DNA of 9,038 nucleotides from Oscillospiraceae bacterium (lineage in GTDB: Bacteria; Bacillota; Clostridia; Oscillospirales; Oscillospiraceae): NCBI GenBank assembly GCA_017646545.1, contig JAGCMI010000094.1:1-9038 (forward strand), in the 5' to 3' direction. Below are positions 1 to 5,388 of this stretch, piece after piece (within the stretch, counting starts at the first letter, position 1; each line of letters begins with the position of its first letter). The notes beneath the pieces were generated by a model. That model saw nothing but the letters and a program-made list of their open reading frames with translations, was not told where the DNA came from and did not search any database. Both the position numbers and the translations under genes were made by a program.

Positions 1-781
1 CGTTGGCATCGGTGAGCATCTGGGGCGGGATCATTTTTTCCGGAGTGACAAAATCCCCGTGATAGGGGGTGGGGCGGCACTCTGCCAGAGAGCCAAAACC
101 TTCACCGCTGACCTCCAGCCGGTTGTCGATGATGACACCGGGCTGCAGAGATCGCACCATTTCCATCAGCTGTGTTCCGCGCCATGCTTCGCCACGAAGA
201 TTGTCATAGGAAAAATCGAACCACAAAATGTCCAGTTTTCCGTAATTTTCGCAAATTTCCCGGATTTGCCCATGCATAAAGTCCAGATAACGGTCGAAAT
301 TCCGATGTTCGTTTCCAAATGCCGGATTGTTTCGCATGGGATGATTCCGGTCGCCATAGTGGGGGAAATCCGGATGGTGCCAATCGATGAGGGAGAAGTA
401 CAGACCCACGCGGATGCCCTCTGCCCGGAAAGCCTGCAAAAATTCTGCCACAATATCCCGCCCGTAGGGTGTGTTGGTGGACTTGAAATCGCTGTACTTG
501 CTGTCAAACAGACAGAAGCCATCGTGATGCTTGGCGGTGAGCACCGCATATTTCATGCCTGCCTTTTTCGCCAGCTTTGCCCAGTATTTGGGGTCAAATT
601 CCTTGGGGTCGAAGGCATCAAAATAGGGCAAATATTCTTCTTCCGGCATCTGCTCCGTGCTGCGTACCCATTCGCCCCGGGCGGGCAGGGCGTAGAGTCC
701 CCAGTGGATGAACATGCCGAAGCGCGCCTCTTTATACCATGCCATCCGGGCATCGTAACTGGCTTTGTCAAATTGATACAT
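1..781 (-). CDS. Alpha-L-fucosidase, GH29 family (C-terminal part beyond window)
   Basis: This is the first ~260 residues of a glycoside hydrolase family 29 enzyme, which removes alpha-linked L-fucose from glycans by a retaining mechanism. Seen in the sequence: the GH29 opening FGMFIHWGLYALPA (residues 21-34), KHHDGF (84-89), the FSLIDWHHPDF stretch (129-139), and LDILWFDF (183-190), where Asp189 matches the family nucleophile in the WFD/WND motif. GH29 proteins usually exceed 400 residues, so the C-terminal part, including any beta-sandwich domain, is missing. The first residues show no signal peptide or lipobox, so a cytoplasmic enzyme acting on imported fuco-oligosaccharides is inferred. 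The ATG at 781 is chosen because no upstream in-frame start lies between it and the promoter -10 box. An AAGGA about 13 nt upstream is a distant ribosome site. The gene is divergent from the lipoprotein gene at 962. The family call is firm; the substrate linkage is unknown. Confidence 0.93.
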   Translation of the reverse strand, partial: MYQFDKASYDARMAWYKEARFGMFIHWGLYALPARGEWVRSTEQMPEEEYLPYFDAFDPKEFDPKYWAKLAKKAGMKYAVLTAKHHDGFCLFDSKYSDFKSTNTPYGRDIVAEFLQAFRAEGIRVGLYFSLIDWHHPDFPHYGDRNHPMRNNPAFGNEHRNFDRYLDFMHGQIREICENYGKLDILWFDFSYDNLRGEAWRGTQLMEMVRSLQPGVIIDNRLEVSGEGFGSLAECRPTPYHGDFVTPEKMIPPQMLTDAN

Positions 782-813
782 AGGGCACCACCATTCCTTG
801 AAGTTCTCTCTGA

Positions 814-842
814 ATTATACCATGTGACCCATTGAAATGCAA
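814..842 (-). promoter_or_regulatory. Sigma-A type promoter of the fucosidase gene
   Basis: On the minus strand TTGCAT (842-837) is followed after exactly 17 bases by a perfect TATAAT (819-814). Predicted transcription starts near 807, giving a leader of about 26 nt before the ATG at 781. No obvious operator is seen between the promoter and the start codon. Confidence 0.8.
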
Positions 843-876
843 GAAGGCACAAGTTCAAACATTGCTTATAAAACCC

Positions 877-905
877 TTGCCAATTCTTTCCCAATATGCT
901 ATACT
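877..905 (+). promoter_or_regulatory. Sigma-A type promoter of the lipoprotein gene
   Basis: TTGCCA (877-882), a 17-base spacer and TATACT (900-905) form a good housekeeping promoter. It is divergent from the fucosidase promoter, with only 34 bases between the two -35 boxes, so one bound regulator could affect both genes. The predicted start is near 911, inside the inverted repeat at 908-939. Confidence 0.75.
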
Positions 906-907
906 GT

Positions 908-939
908 AATTGTCGATAGGGGTGCTCCAATCGACAATT
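908..939 (+). repeat. Perfect 10-bp inverted repeat at the predicted transcript start
   Basis: AATTGTCGAT (908-917) and ATCGACAATT (930-939) are exact reverse complements separated by 12 bases. The repeat begins three bases after the -10 box. It could be a repressor operator covering the start site or, as RNA, a 5'-terminal stem that protects the message. The ribosome site GAGGTAAG lies downstream of the stem and is not sequestered by it. Confidence 0.8.
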
Positions 940-961
940 TAGAAAAAGTGAGGTAAGAAAA

Positions 962-1318
962 ATGAAGAAACTGATGTGTGTGGTTCTGGTCGTGGTGATG
1001 ATGCTGTCCCTGGTCGCCTGCGGCAAGAAGCTGTCCGGCACCTATGAAGCTGAGATTGATGTGGTGCTGCTGAAGTATACCGCTACCTATGAGTTCAGCG
1101 GCAGCAAGGTTACTGCTATTAAGAAGACCACCGTTTTTGGCTCTGTCAACACCGTTACTCTGGAGGGTACTTACGAGATCGCTGAGAACGATGACGGCTC
1201 CATGGAAATCACCCTGAATTTTGAAACCAGTGACGATCATATCAAGAGCGGTACTTTCACCTTCGAAGAGGGTGAGGACTATATCAAGATTGCTGGTATC
1301 CAGTACAATCAGAAGTAA
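962..1318 (+). CDS. Small secreted lipoprotein, hypothetical
   Basis: This 118-residue protein has a lipoprotein signal peptide: MKK, a hydrophobic core (residues 4-18) and the lipobox LVAC, with Cys20 as the predicted lipidation site. It should therefore be tethered to the outer face of the membrane. The mature ~98 residues consist of alternating polar and hydrophobic strands with repeated GTYE/GTFTF-type segments (near residues 24, 62 and 100) and a closing DYIKIAGIQY. This resembles the small lipocalin-like or DUF5640-like beta-sheet lipoproteins common in clostridia; the resemblance is an impression from pattern, not a database match. The start is supported by GAGGTAAG about 4 nt upstream and by the ideal signal peptide it yields. 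The gene has its own promoter and a strong terminator, so it is monocistronic. No function can be assigned. Confidence 0.88.
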   Translation: MKKLMCVVLVVVMMLSLVACGKKLSGTYEAEIDVVLLKYTATYEFSGSKVTAIKKTTVFGSVNTVTLEGTYEIAENDDGSMEITLNFETSDDHIKSGTFTFEEGEDYIKIAGIQYNQK

Positions 1319-1336
1319 TTTCTCTTGAGAGAATCA

Positions 1337-1369
1337 AATCCCCGCTGCTTCCGGCAGCGGGGATTTTTT
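1337..1369 (+). terminator. Intrinsic terminator of the lipoprotein gene
   Basis: A perfect 12-bp stem (AATCCCCGCTGC with its complement, 1337-1348 and 1354-1365) has a 5-base loop and runs into six T residues (1364-1369). It ends the lipoprotein transcript 15 bases before the -35 box of the next unit. Confidence 0.93.
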
Positions 1370-1383
1370 ACACCATTTGCCAC

Positions 1384-1412
1384 TTGACTTACCCTATCCA
1401 AGGTGCTATGAT
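1384..1412 (+). promoter_or_regulatory. Promoter of the cobalamin riboswitch operon
   Basis: TTGACT (1384-1389), a 17-base spacer and TATGAT (1407-1412) give a near-consensus sigma-A promoter. Predicted transcription starts near 1419, so the riboswitch lies at the 5' end of the message. Confidence 0.8.
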
Positions 1413-1435
1413 ACTCCTAGACAACTGAATACCAC

Positions 1436-1623
1436 TCCGTGGAAGAGGGGGCGTACAGCCTTTTCTTCTTAACAAGATAACCGGGTGAGAATCCCGGACG
1501 GTACCGCCGCTGTATGTGCTGAGGCGTGCTCTTTTGGCGAAAGCCAGTCACTGGGAAACTGGGAAGGCAGAGCATGGCGTGAGGGTCGCAGCCCTCGAAA
1601 GCATGAGTCAGAAGACCTACGGA
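1436..1623 (+). promoter_or_regulatory. Cobalamin (adenosylcobalamin-type) riboswitch aptamer
   Basis: The RNA carries the hallmark conserved blocks of the cobalamin riboswitch: the hairpin CCGGG-TGAGAAT-CCCGG (1481-1497) followed by GACGGTACCGCCGCTGT (1497-1513), the GCC...GGC arm containing CACTGGGAAACTGGGAA (about 1543-1568), and a B12-box-like segment GAGTCAGAAGACCTAC (about 1605-1620). A plausible closing P1 helix pairs TCCGT (1436-1440) with ACGGA (1619-1623), giving an aptamer of about 188 nt, normal for the class. Ligand binding should lower expression of the two downstream genes through the terminator at 1684-1726. The exact edges are my inference from pairing. Confidence 0.93.
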
Positions 1624-1683
1624 ATTGGAATTTCTCCTTTCTGCGCGGAAGCACGCGGAAACGGTGTTGTCACGGAAAACCGG

Positions 1684-1726
1684 CCGTGGCGTTGTATTGC
1701 TGCAACGCCACGGTATTTTTGTTTTT
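1684..1726 (+). terminator. Riboswitch expression-platform terminator
   Basis: A 13-bp stem (1684-1696 with 1701-1713, one G-T pair, loop TTGC) is followed by TATTTTTGTTTTT, an intrinsic terminator immediately before the ribosome site of the DUF4430 gene. The upstream CACGG (1671-1675) can pair with CCGTG (1684-1688) in the left arm of the terminator, a short candidate antiterminator. This arrangement points to transcription attenuation by cobalamin. The antiterminator pairing is only 5 bp and is less certain than the terminator. Confidence 0.88.
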
Positions 1727-1738
1727 GGAGGATATGTT

Positions 1739-2143
1739 ATGAACAGCAAAAAAACATGGATCGCCCTTGGAGCATTGGTTGTGGTATTGGCTGTGATGGT
1801 GGCAGTATTCGTTTTGCAGCAGCCCCAGGCGCAGCAGGGCTCAAAGGAAATCACCATTACCGTCGTCCACGCTGACGGCACGGAAAAAGTGTTCACCTGC
1901 CGCACGGATGCAGAGTATCTGGATGAAGTGCTGCTGGCAGAGGGAATCATTCCCGAAGGCAATATCGTCGACGGTATGTTTAGCATCGTTGACGGGGAAA
2001 CAGCCTCTTGGGAAGCAGACATGGCCTATTGGGCATTCTTTGTGGGAGAAGAATATGCCGTAAAGGGCATCTGTGACACCTATGTGGAGGATGGCGCAAG
2101 CTATAAGCTGGTATATGAAACATCGACATACTGGGGAGAATAA
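1739..2143 (+). CDS. Membrane-anchored DUF4430 (transcobalamin C-terminal-like) protein
   Basis: This 134-residue protein has one N-terminal membrane segment (about residues 7-26) after a lysine pair, then a short Gln-rich linker and an extracellular domain (about 36-128). The domain matches the DUF4430 pattern: ITITVVHADGTEK, a YLDEVLLAEGII helix, and the signature AYWAFFVGEEYAVKG (96-110), ending VEDGASYKLVYE. DUF4430 resembles the C-terminal domain of transcobalamin and intrinsic factor, which contacts cobalamin, so a role in binding corrinoid at the cell surface is inferred. The B12 riboswitch directly upstream supports this. No lipobox is present, so the anchor is probably uncleaved. The ATG at 1739 has GGAGGA seven bases upstream. 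An in-frame ATG at 1625 would start inside the riboswitch and is rejected. The protein overlaps the downstream ECF gene by 29 bases, suggesting coupled translation. Confidence 0.87.
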   Translation: MNSKKTWIALGALVVVLAVMVAVFVLQQPQAQQGSKEITITVVHADGTEKVFTCRTDAEYLDEVLLAEGIIPEGNIVDGMFSIVDGETASWEADMAYWAFFVGEEYAVKGICDTYVEDGASYKLVYETSTYWGE

Positions 2144-2639
2144 TTGGAAACTGTCGGTTCGGGAGATCGCGCTTTTTGGCGTGTTGGGAGGTCTGACCTT
2201 CGCTGCGAAGTTGGTCATGAGCGGCCTGCCGAATATCGAACCTGTGAGCCTGATGGTGATGCTTTTTGCGGTTACCTTCGGCAAAAAGTGCGTCTATCCC
2301 ACTTCTGTCTATGTAGCGATGGAAATTCTGGTGTTCGGCATCAATATTTGGAATGTCTATTATCTGTATGTCTGGCTGATTTTGGCGCTGGCGGCATATC
2401 TGATGCGCAAGAACCAAGAGCCGTTGGCATGGGCGATTTTAAGCGGCATGTTTGGCCTGGTTTTTGGCGCGCTGTGCGGCATTACGGACATATTCATTAT
2501 GGGTTTTGGAGTCGCGGTGGCCAAGTGGGTCAGCGGCATCATGTTTGATGTGGTGCATTGTGTGGCCAATTTCGTGATTGCGCTGCTGCTGTTTAAGCCT
2601 TTGCGGGATCTGATGCAGAAACTCTATAACCGAATTTAA
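2115..2639 (+). CDS. ECF transporter S component, probably for cobalamin or a corrinoid precursor
   Basis: This is a 174-residue, very hydrophobic protein with about six membrane segments (roughly residues 15-33, 37-53, 57-71, 74-94, 102-124 and 128-158). Its opening, VREIALFGVLGGLTFAAKLV, is typical of the substrate-binding S subunits of energy-coupling factor vitamin transporters. No ATPases or EcfT are in the window, as expected for S components that share a common ECF module. The upstream B12 riboswitch and the overlapping DUF4430 gene suggest the substrate is cobalamin, another corrinoid, or a lower-ligand precursor. CbrT-like and CblT-like roles cannot be separated from sequence alone. 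The start is uncertain: the ATG at 2115 overlaps the previous gene by 29 bases and has no good ribosome site, but no in-frame start lies nearer the membrane segments. Other upstream ATGs (2091, 2073) are less likely. Confidence 0.85.
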   Translation: MKHRHTGENNWKLSVREIALFGVLGGLTFAAKLVMSGLPNIEPVSLMVMLFAVTFGKKCVYPTSVYVAMEILVFGINIWNVYYLYVWLILALAAYLMRKNQEPLAWAILSGMFGLVFGALCGITDIFIMGFGVAVAKWVSGIMFDVVHCVANFVIALLLFKPLRDLMQKLYNRI

Positions 2640-2647
2640 CATCCTAG

Positions 2648-2676
2648 GGGGGAGGGCATTTGCCCTCCCTTCTTTT
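2648..2676 (+). terminator. Terminator of the B12 unit
   Basis: GGAGGGC (2651-2657) pairs with GCCCTCC (2662-2668) across a 4-base loop, and the stem can extend by a G-C and a G-T pair at its base. The tail CTTCTTTT is only moderately T-rich. It is placed right after the ECF stop codon. Confidence 0.75.
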
Positions 2677-2695
2677 GGCTTTAGAAAAAATTGCC

Positions 2696-2722
2696 ATTTA
2701 CCTATTGACAAAATGGGTAAAT
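2696..2722 (+). repeat. 7-bp inverted repeat enclosing the feo -35 box
   Basis: ATTTACC (2696-2702) and GGTAAAT (2716-2722) are exact reverse complements separated by 13 bases. The TTGACA box of the feo promoter sits inside the interval. A dimeric regulator bound here would occlude or contact RNA polymerase. The regulator is unknown. Confidence 0.6.
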
Positions 2723-2733
2723 ACGAGTATGAT
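2705..2733 (+). promoter_or_regulatory. Promoter of the feo operon
   Basis: A perfect TTGACA (2705-2710), a 17-base spacer and TATGAT (2728-2733) form a strong sigma-A promoter. Transcription should begin near 2740, a few bases before the palindrome at 2744-2757. Such a strong core promoter with dyads around it suits a gene set normally held off by a repressor. Confidence 0.85.
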
Positions 2734-2743
2734 ATCTCTGCAG

Positions 2744-2767
2744 TTAGCATATGCTAATTACATGTAA
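2744..2767 (+). promoter_or_regulatory. Two abutting palindromes at the feo start site, candidate metal-repressor operator
   Basis: TTAGCATATGCTAA (2744-2757) is a perfect 14-bp palindrome and is followed without a gap by TTACATGTAA (2758-2767), a perfect 10-bp palindrome. They lie just downstream of the -10 box, where bound protein would block initiation. The TTAGC/GCTAA half-sites resemble parts of DtxR/IdeR-type boxes (TTAGGTTAGCCTAACCTAA); assignment to that family is inference. A related site recurs at 3049-3064. Confidence 0.65.
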
Positions 2768-2793
2768 GTCATATTGAAACGGGTGATACATAT

Positions 2794-3006
2794 ATGAACT
2801 TAACAATGGCGGAAGTGGGAAAGGAATACATCGTCAAAGCCATCGAAACCGATGACGACGAACTCAATGCTTTCCTCTTTTCCTTGGGCTGCTATTCCGG
2901 CGAGCCCATTACTGTGGTGTCCCGGCGGCGTCATGGTTGTACCGTGTCCATTAAAGATGGCCGTTACAACATTGATGATCAGCTGGCGGAGGCCATTATC
3001 GTGTAA
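2794..3006 (+). CDS. feoA: FeoA, ferrous iron transport accessory protein
   Basis: This 70-residue cytoplasmic protein has the size and layout of a stand-alone FeoA, an SH3-like beta-barrel that assists the FeoB ferrous-iron transporter. Family features seen are the early GKEYIVKAIE strand (9-18), the helix with LNAFLFSLGCYSGEPITVVSRR (about 24-45), where a glycine and G(E)PI lead into the next strand, and the closing DGRYNIDDQLAEAIIV, equivalent to the usual region ending in a strand after an alanine-rich turn. The start has GGGTGAT about seven bases upstream. It lies directly upstream of feoB, separated by 77 bases that hold a hairpin and a palindrome. Expression is probably controlled by the palindromes around the promoter, in response to iron or another divalent metal (inferred). 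Confidence 0.92.
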   Translation: MNLTMAEVGKEYIVKAIETDDDELNAFLFSLGCYSGEPITVVSRRRHGCTVSIKDGRYNIDDQLAEAIIV

Positions 3007-3011
3007 ATTTT

Positions 3012-3040
3012 GGTACAGCGGGCAACCGCTGTTCCTTTTT
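3012..3040 (+). terminator. Terminator-like hairpin between feoA and feoB (possible attenuator)
   Basis: ACAGCGG (3015-3021) pairs perfectly with CCGCTGT (3026-3032) around the loop GCAA, and GG (3012-3013) can pair with CC (3034-3035) beyond one mismatch. Five T residues follow (3036-3040). The stem is short, so partial termination, or 3'-end stabilisation of a feoA-only message, is more likely than a complete stop. Confidence 0.6.
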
Positions 3041-3048
3041 GAAGATTA

Positions 3049-3064
3049 GTTAGCATAAGCTAAC
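3049..3064 (+). promoter_or_regulatory. Second TTAGC palindrome, upstream of feoB
   Basis: GTTAGCATAAGCTAAC has perfect 6-bp arms around ATAA and shares TTAGCATA.GCTAA with the palindrome at 2744-2757, differing at one base of the 14. It sits three bases before the AGGAGG ribosome site of feoB. It could be a second operator or, in RNA, a hairpin beside the ribosome site. No convincing separate promoter was seen between feoA and feoB. Confidence 0.65.
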
Positions 3065-3083
3065 CGTAGGAGGATCATAGAAG

Positions 3084-5108
3084 ATGAGAATTGCTTTTGC
3101 AGGCAATCCCAATAGTGGTAAAACCACAATGTACAATCAGCTCACCGGCAGCAATGAGAAGGTGGGCAACTGGGCGGGTGTCACCGTTGACAGCAAACAG
3201 TCGCCCATTAAGAAGGTCTATGCCGGTGAGCAGGAACTGATCGCCGTGGACCTGCCCGGCGCATACTCCATGAGCCCCTTCACTTCTGAAGAGAGCATCA
3301 CCAGTTCCTATATCCGAAATGAGCATCTGGATGCCATCATCAACATCGTCGATGCCACCAACTTAAGCCGCAGCCTGTTTTTTACCACTCAGCTGCTGGA
3401 ATTGGGTGTTCCCGTGGTGATCGCCCTGAACAAAACGGATATCAATGCGAAAAAGCAGACGAAGATCAACACCAAGCTGCTGAGTGAAAAGCTGTGGTGC
3501 CCCGTGGTGGAAACCACTTCTACCACCGGTGAAGGTTTGAAGGAACTGGTTGCCGCTGCCGTGGCGCTGCAGGGTAAGAAACAGCCGATCCCTTACATGC
3601 AGGGTGTCATTGATATGACGGACAAAAAGGCAGTGGAAGCAGAAGATCGCAAGCGTTTTGAATTTGTCAACAAGCTGGTTTCCAAGGTGGAAAAGCGAAA
3701 GGTCTTTACCAGAGATGAAAATTTCCAGGATAAGATCGACGCGGTGCTGACCAACCCCGTTGGCGGTCTTGCCATCTTTGCCGCTGTAATGTTTTTGGTG
3801 TTCCAGATCAGCCAGGCCTGGCTGGGTGTGTGGATTGCCGAGGGTTATGAGTTTGCCAACGGCTTCACCATTCCCGGCCTTGTCACCCTCATTGATATGT
3901 TCAAAGAATGGGTGGCAGGTCTGCTGACGGATGCCAATCCCTTCCTGGCTGCACTGCTGGTAGAGGGTATCATTGGCGGTGTCAGCGCTGTGGTTGGCTT
4001 CCTGCCGCTGGTGATGGTGATGTATTTCCTCATTTCCTTGCTGGAGGATTGCGGCTACATGGCCCGTGCCACCGTGGTTCTGGATCCCATCTTCAAGAAG
4101 GTGGGTCTGTCCGGTAAATCCGTCATTCCCTTCATCGTGGGCACCGGCTGCGCCATTCCTGGTGTGATGGCTGCCCGTACCATCCGTAACGAGCGGGAGC
4201 GCAATGCCACCGCGATGCTCACCCCCTGGATGCCCTGCGGCGCCAAGCTGCCGGTGATCGCGCTGTTTGCCGGTGCGTTCTTCGATGAGGCAAGCTGGGT
4301 GGGCACTCTGATGTACTTTGTGGGTATTGCCCTGATTTTGCTGGGTGCGTTGCTGGTGAATAAGATTGCCGGTCACAAAAATCGCAAGTCCTTCTTTATT
4401 ATGGAGTTGCCCGAATATAAGGCACCTTCTTTCGAGCGAGCCTTTAAGGATATGTGCAGCCGTGGCTGGGCGTACATCGTCAAGGCGGGTACCATCATTC
4501 TGGCATGTAACACCATCGTGTTCATCATGCAGTCCTTCGACTGGAATTTCCAGTTGGTGGAGGAGGGGATGGAGAATACCTCCATTCTGGCTTCCATCGC
4601 AAATCCCGTGGCTGTGCTGCTGGTGCCCGTGGTGGGTATCACCGCATGGCAGCTCGCTGCCGCAGCAGTCACCGGTTTTATCGCCAAGGAGAATGTGGTA
4701 GGCACCCTGGCGGTGTGCTATGGCTTTGTGGTCAATGAGGATTTGGAAATGGTTGGCTCCGGCAGCGATGTTGCTGCCGCCATGGTGGGTATGACCAAGG
4801 TAGCAGCCCTGGCATATCTCATGTTCAATCTGTTCACGCCCCCTTGCTTTGCGGCATTGGGCGCTATGAACAGTGAGATCAAGCAGAAGAAGTGGTTCTG
4901 GGGCGGCATTGCCTTGCAGCTTTCCACCGGTTACTGCATTGGCTTTGTGGTCTACCAGATCGGCACATTTATCACGACCGGCGCTCTGGGCGCGGGATTT
5001 GTGGGAGGCGCGATCTTCCTGCTAGCCTTTGCCGCGGTGCTGGTGTGGCTGTGTGTCCGTTCCGACAAGCAGGTCAAGGCAGAATATGCCATGGCCGGAA
5101 AGAAGTAA
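3084..5108 (+). CDS. feoB: FeoB, GTPase-coupled ferrous iron transporter
   Basis: This 674-residue inner-membrane protein imports Fe(II). The cytosolic N-terminal G domain has all the GTPase motifs: G1 GNPNSGKT (7-14), switch I NWAGVTVD (29-36), G3 DLPGAYSM (56-63), G4 NKTD (116-119) and a G5-like TSTTGEG (145-151). A helical linker (about 180-222) leads to the membrane part with two Gate regions. Typical segments are GYMARATVVLD (324-334), PFIVGTGCAIPGVMAARTIR (349-368) with Cys356, PWMPCGAKLP (381-390) with Cys385, and FTPPCFAALGAMNSEIKQKKW (584-604). The length is below the ~770 residues of E. coli FeoB, but no core segment is obviously missing. The ATG at 3084 gives the P-loop its usual place near residue 10, and AGGAGG lies ten bases upstream. 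It is co-directional with feoA and the small Cys-rich gene that follows. Confidence 0.97.
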   Translation: MRIAFAGNPNSGKTTMYNQLTGSNEKVGNWAGVTVDSKQSPIKKVYAGEQELIAVDLPGAYSMSPFTSEESITSSYIRNEHLDAIINIVDATNLSRSLFFTTQLLELGVPVVIALNKTDINAKKQTKINTKLLSEKLWCPVVETTSTTGEGLKELVAAAVALQGKKQPIPYMQGVIDMTDKKAVEAEDRKRFEFVNKLVSKVEKRKVFTRDENFQDKIDAVLTNPVGGLAIFAAVMFLVFQISQAWLGVWIAEGYEFANGFTIPGLVTLIDMFKEWVAGLLTDANPFLAALLVEGIIGGVSAVVGFLPLVMVMYFLISLLEDCGYMARATVVLDPIFKKVGLSGKSVIPFIVGTGCAIPGVMAARTIRNERERNATAMLTPWMPCGAKLPVIALFAGAFFDEASWVGTLMYFVGIALILLGALLVNKIAGHKNRKSFFIMELPEYKAPSFERAFKDMCSRGWAYIVKAGTIILACNTIVFIMQSFDWNFQLVEEGMENTSILASIANPVAVLLVPVVGITAWQLAAAAVTGFIAKENVVGTLAVCYGFVVNEDLEMVGSGSDVAAAMVGMTKVAALAYLMFNLFTPPCFAALGAMNSEIKQKKWFWGGIALQLSTGYCIGFVVYQIGTFITTGALGAGFVGGAIFLLAFAAVLVWLCVRSDKQVKAEYAMAGKK

Positions 5109-5111
5109 AGT

Positions 5112-5282
5112 ATGAATACTGTCGATTATATTCTGATTGCTGTAATTGCTGCCATTCTGGGTAGCGTGGCCTTCTACATTTATAAGGCCAAGAAAAGCGG
5201 TAAAAAGTGTATCGGCTGTCCGGATTCCGGAAGCTGCAGCGGCAAATGCAGCGGCTGCCAGGGATGCGGCATGTCGAAATAA
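5112..5282 (+). CDS. FeoB-associated Cys-rich membrane protein
   Basis: This 56-residue protein starts three bases after the feoB stop. It has one membrane helix (about residues 6-24), a lysine-rich stretch (25-32) and a cysteine-rich tail with six cysteines at 33, 36, 42, 46, 49 and 52, spaced CxxC-x5-C-x3-C-x2-C-x2-C. This is the known FeoB-associated Cys-rich membrane protein type, found next to feoB in many Firmicutes and thought to help FeoB. The tail could bind iron or protect the metal path on the cytoplasmic side; its exact role is not established. The ribosome site is weak (AAGAAG within the feoB end), so translation is probably coupled to feoB. A strong terminator follows, so this is the last gene of the operon. 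Confidence 0.88.
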   Translation: MNTVDYILIAVIAAILGSVAFYIYKAKKSGKKCIGCPDSGSCSGKCSGCQGCGMSK

Positions 5283-5306
5283 AAATATTTCCTCCATTTT
5301 TGTGCG

Positions 5307-5343
5307 AATGCGGTGCTCTTTTTAGAGCACCGCATTTGTTTTT
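5307..5343 (+). terminator. Terminator of the feo operon
   Basis: A perfect 13-bp stem (5307-5319 with 5324-5336, loop TTTT) is followed by a T-rich tail through 5343. It is the strongest terminator in the window and closes the feo operon 45 bases before spoVAC. Confidence 0.95.
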
Positions 5344-5388
5344 CATACTTTTCTGCTTTTTGGCAACAATAACACCGGAGGGATGGAA

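Noticed and set aside
59..835. Open frame of 258 codons on the plus strand opposite the fucosidase
   Set aside because: The minus-strand frame encodes continuous GH29 sequence with catalytic motifs, so the plus-strand frame is a shadow. It also runs through the fucosidase promoter.
1625..1738. N-terminal extension of the DUF4430 protein from an ATG at 1625
   Set aside because: The extra codons lie just after the riboswitch P1 helix and across the terminator; there is no ribosome site, and the ATG at 1739 has an excellent one.
3363..4376. Open frame of 337 codons on the minus strand opposite feoB
   Set aside because: It is rich in His, Gln and Gly in a composition typical of the antisense of a membrane protein gene, has no recognisable domain, and feoB on the other strand is certain.
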